From Dialister sp. CAG:486 (GTDB taxonomy: Bacteria > Bacillota > Negativicutes > Veillonellales > Dialisteraceae), in contig FR879495.1 in NCBI GenBank assembly GCA_000434475.1, positions 3,418 through 10,203 of the forward strand: 6,786 nucleotides of DNA. The letters run 5' to 3'. Of this stretch, positions 5,080 to 6,786 are shown one piece after another. A program made the translations under genes and the position numbers. Numbering within the stretch: the first letter of the stretch is position 1; the number at the start of each line of letters is the position of its first letter. The notes under the pieces were generated by a model that searched no databases, had not been told where the DNA came from, and saw nothing but the letters and a program-made list of their open reading frames with translations.

Positions 5080-5586
5080 GGTTCTATAGGTTCAAGAGGT
5101 TCAAAGGGGTTGGTTCGACGCAAACATAACGAAGCACCGCAGATTTTTGATAGCGCTTCGCGCCGTCGTCATCAAAAGCGTTGGCGAGAGATCTCTATGG
5201 CACACTACGGTAAGTATCATCGCATAGGCACTGGCAGGGAACCTACGCCTTGGTGCTAGGTATTTCTACTTTCACACATACATCGTTTATCGGACTGCAC
5301 GGGAAACGCTGATTAAATCACAGAGTCAGATTTCACAAGAATTTTTATACATGACTTCGTCATAGCCTTCCTTAAATAGCTCGCTATTTGCGTCAGGTTA
5401 TTCCTCGTCATGTATAAAAATTCAAGAGTAAAAGCTGACAACGATTTAATCAGTGTTTCCCTAGAAAGATTTCTCGCTACGCTCGAAATGACGATACGAG
5501 AGAGTCTGATGTCTCTCAGTCACCCGTGACTAGTCACTCGAGGCTCCTAATCCCTAGCCACTAATCCCTAATCCCTGCTTTCAAAC
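5080..5586. repeat. Composite intergenic repeat cassette, copy D, split by an inserted element
   Basis: Modules in order: three 9-nt units (GGTTCTATA, GGTTCAAGA, GGTTCAAAG; 5080-5106); GGG; a decayed version of the GC hairpin (5114-5121 with 5134-5141, only five of eight pairs); a body at about 5142-5299 matching copy B over its length; an inserted inverted-repeat element (5301-5461); the palindrome with CGAAATGACGATACGAG (5464-5500); a heptamer-type array (5515-5581) interrupted by CTCGAGGCTC; and the tail CTGCTTTCAAAC. The small GCGC-TTC-GCGC hairpin at 5153-5163 matches GCGC-ATC-GCGC in copy B. This cassette occupies most of the 640-bp gap between the small membrane-protein gene and the amidohydrolase. 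Confidence 0.75.
5301..5461. mobile_element. MITE-like nested inverted-repeat element, 161 bp
   Basis: Terminal inverted repeats of 19 nt (5301-5319 and 5443-5461, 18 of 19 matching) begin GGGAAAC and contain GATTAAATC. A second pair of perfect 17-nt inverted repeats lies inside (5339-5355 and 5407-5423). The centre has a small AAATAGC/GCTATTT hairpin (5374-5389) and ATGAC-TTC-GTCAT (5351-5363). There is no coding capacity. Copy B of the cassette, where CTGCA is directly followed by AGAAAGATTT, gives the presumed empty site. I see no clear target duplication. It may be a non-autonomous derivative of an insertion sequence; the parent family is not identified. Confidence 0.7.
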
Positions 5587-5690
5587 TTTTGTCATGTAAC
5601 ATGCGTATTGCCCCCCCTTCCTCCGGAAAGTGGCTCTCCGTGCGCGTTCTCCGATCCTGAAACCTGTCAACCTGAACCCAACAACCTTAT
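5587..5690. other. Remainder of the gap downstream of the amidohydrolase
   Basis: An 11-bp palindrome CATGTAACATG (5592-5602), a C tract (about 5610-5617) and an inverted GGTTC-type tract (about 5660-5685) are visible. No gene and no convincing terminator for the amidohydrolase could be found here. Confidence 0.4.
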
Positions 5691-6786
5691 CTATTCCGCT
5701 CTCTCCAGCATGAGTTTCAGATCCTCCTTATGGAAAGACTTGATCTCCGGTTTCTCTTCAAGCATGGCGAGGACATAGGCGAGTGCCGCTTCGACGCCGA
5801 CCTTGAGACCACTCTCATCGATATCAAATTCCGGCGTATGGTGGTTCGCTCCGGTGCCCAGCGCTTCATTCTTCACGCCGGTAAAGGTGAAGATGCCCGG
5901 GTAGGTGGACTCGGTGATGGCAAAGGTCTCCGAAGCCATCCATGGATCGGTGTCTTCCATGACATCACCCACACGTTCAGCGATGGCTTTCCGCGCAAGG
6001 TCTACACACTCTTTATTATTGGCCGTGACAGGGAAGTACTGATCTTCCATGATCTCTGCCGTGCAGCCGTAGTTGTCGCAGATGTCCTTGAGCAGCTTCC
6101 AGAAATCCTGACGAAAGGAAAGCCCGTCTTCATTCACAAAGCAGCGCGCTGTGCCGGCGAAAGTGAGCTCGTCAGGGATGACATTCGGCGTGTCACCCGC
6201 CTGCACCATGCCGAAGGAATAGGTGAGGCAGTTTCTCGGACTGACCTTCCGCATGCGGTAAGACTGAAGCGCCATGTAGAAAGTATGGAAGCAGTCGATC
6301 GGGCTGACGGCAAGGCTCGGCATGGAGCCATGTCCGCTCTTGCCATGGATCTTTACACGGTAGAAGAAGGCACCTGCCAGTACACCATCATACATGACCG
6401 CGACCTTGCCCGCAGGCAGGCAGTACATCATATGCGTACCATAGCAGGCATCCACGTGGATCTTCTTCTCGCCCAGATAGGACAGCAGATGCCCGACACC
6501 ACGCTCTCCCATTTCTTCCGCTTCTTCGAACATGAGAAGTACCTTGCCTTCCCATTCGTCCTTGTGTGCTGCAAGGATCTTCGCCGCGGTAAGAAGCATC
6601 GCCGTGTGACCGTCATGCCCGCAGGCATGAGAGACACCGTGATTCTTCGAGAGGCATACCTTTTCGCATGCAAGATTCTTCGGGTTCTCTTCGATCGGCA
6701 GCGCATCGATATCTGCTCGCATCAGGACCGTCCAGCCATCCTTTCCGCTGTCGATCATGCCGAAGACACCGCCGCGCGGTACACGG
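5691..6786 (-). CDS. M20-family (M20D-like) amidohydrolase/peptidase, 5' end outside window
   Basis: The gene is cut by the right edge. About 364 codons are visible, and the missing N-terminus is probably 45-55 residues for a typical length near 400. The frame is open to the edge through RVPRGGVFG before the Met at 6758, so that Met is internal. Numbering from it, conserved features are RADIDALPIEE (14-24), the metal-site pair Cys46 and His48 (HACGHDGH), Glu81/Glu82 (FEEAEE), His109 (GTHM), the dimerisation-domain motif HGKSGHGSMP (138-147), and the C-terminal His306/His307 (GANHHTPEFD). These match the Cys/His/Glu ligands expected in M20D amidohydrolases. It should be a cytosolic dinuclear-metal enzyme hydrolysing N-acyl amino acids or a related amide. 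Hippurate, N-acetyl-diaminopimelate or another N-acyl substrate cannot be separated from sequence alone. The stop is TAG. Confidence 0.92.
   Translation of the reverse strand, partial: RVPRGGVFGMIDSGKDGWTVLMRADIDALPIEENPKNLACEKVCLSKNHGVSHACGHDGHTAMLLTAAKILAAHKDEWEGKVLLMFEEAEEMGERGVGHLLSYLGEKKIHVDACYGTHMMYCLPAGKVAVMYDGVLAGAFFYRVKIHGKSGHGSMPSLAVSPIDCFHTFYMALQSYRMRKVSPRNCLTYSFGMVQAGDTPNVIPDELTFAGTARCFVNEDGLSFRQDFWKLLKDICDNYGCTAEIMEDQYFPVTANNKECVDLARKAIAERVGDVMEDTDPWMASETFAITESTYPGIFTFTGVKNEALGTGANHHTPEFDIDESGLKVGVEAALAYVLAMLEEKPEIKSFHKEDLKLMLERAE

Noticed and set aside
5049..5123. Upstream start for the small membrane protein, giving 77 residues
   Set aside because: The extra 25 codons are the minisatellite tract and leader. 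The ATG at 5048 has its own ribosome binding site and begins a clean membrane helix.
5592..5602. CATGTAACATG palindrome as an operator
   Set aside because: It is a single short palindrome with no promoter nearby and lies downstream of the only adjacent gene; it may be chance.
6756..6758. ATG at 6758 as the true start of the amidohydrolase
   Set aside because: The frame is open to the window edge, and the M20 domain needs about 60-70 residues before the RADIDALP motif, so this Met is internal.

Overview
The window reads as a chromosomal segment from a diderm Firmicute, most likely a member of the Negativicutes. A Dialister-like genome is my best guess. This rests on a periplasmic YibQ-type divergent polysaccharide deacetylase, moderately GC-rich protein genes, strong AGGAGG-type ribosome binding sites, and intergenic repeats that resemble ones I remember from Dialister. 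That last point is recollection, not a search result. No rRNA, tRNA, CRISPR array, phage gene or transposase gene is visible.

All five credible genes lie on the minus strand. From left to right they are: a 457-residue DUF697-like membrane protein with a very long charged coiled coil (531-1904); a short-chain dehydrogenase/reductase (2362-3096); a divergent polysaccharide deacetylase with an N-terminal anchor and a long disordered linker (3290-4624); a 52-residue two-helix membrane protein with its own terminator (4890-5048); and an M20-family amidohydrolase cut by the right edge (5691-6786). No two genes are tightly spaced. They look like separate transcription units, and no shared pathway can be argued.

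The unusual part is the space between genes. About 2.1 kb of 6.8 kb (31%) is non-coding, and most of that is repeats. Four gaps hold variants of one composite cassette, always in the same order and orientation relative to the genes. Read on the plus strand it runs: a minisatellite (usually 9-nt GGTTC-type units), a short G tract in three of four, a GC-rich hairpin, a variable body, an imperfect palindrome containing CGAAATGACGATA (absent from the shortest copy), and a degenerate 7-nt array (CTAGTCA/CTAATCC). The heptamer array carries stop codons in every frame of both strands. At two genes the stop codon is the last three bases of a heptamer. One cassette (5080-5586) is split by a 161-bp nested inverted-repeat element that looks like a non-autonomous insertion (MITE). 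A GGTTCAA-type tract also supplies a good -35 hexamer for the deacetylase gene. The best candidate for something undescribed is therefore this cassette family and its relation to gene ends, not any of the proteins.
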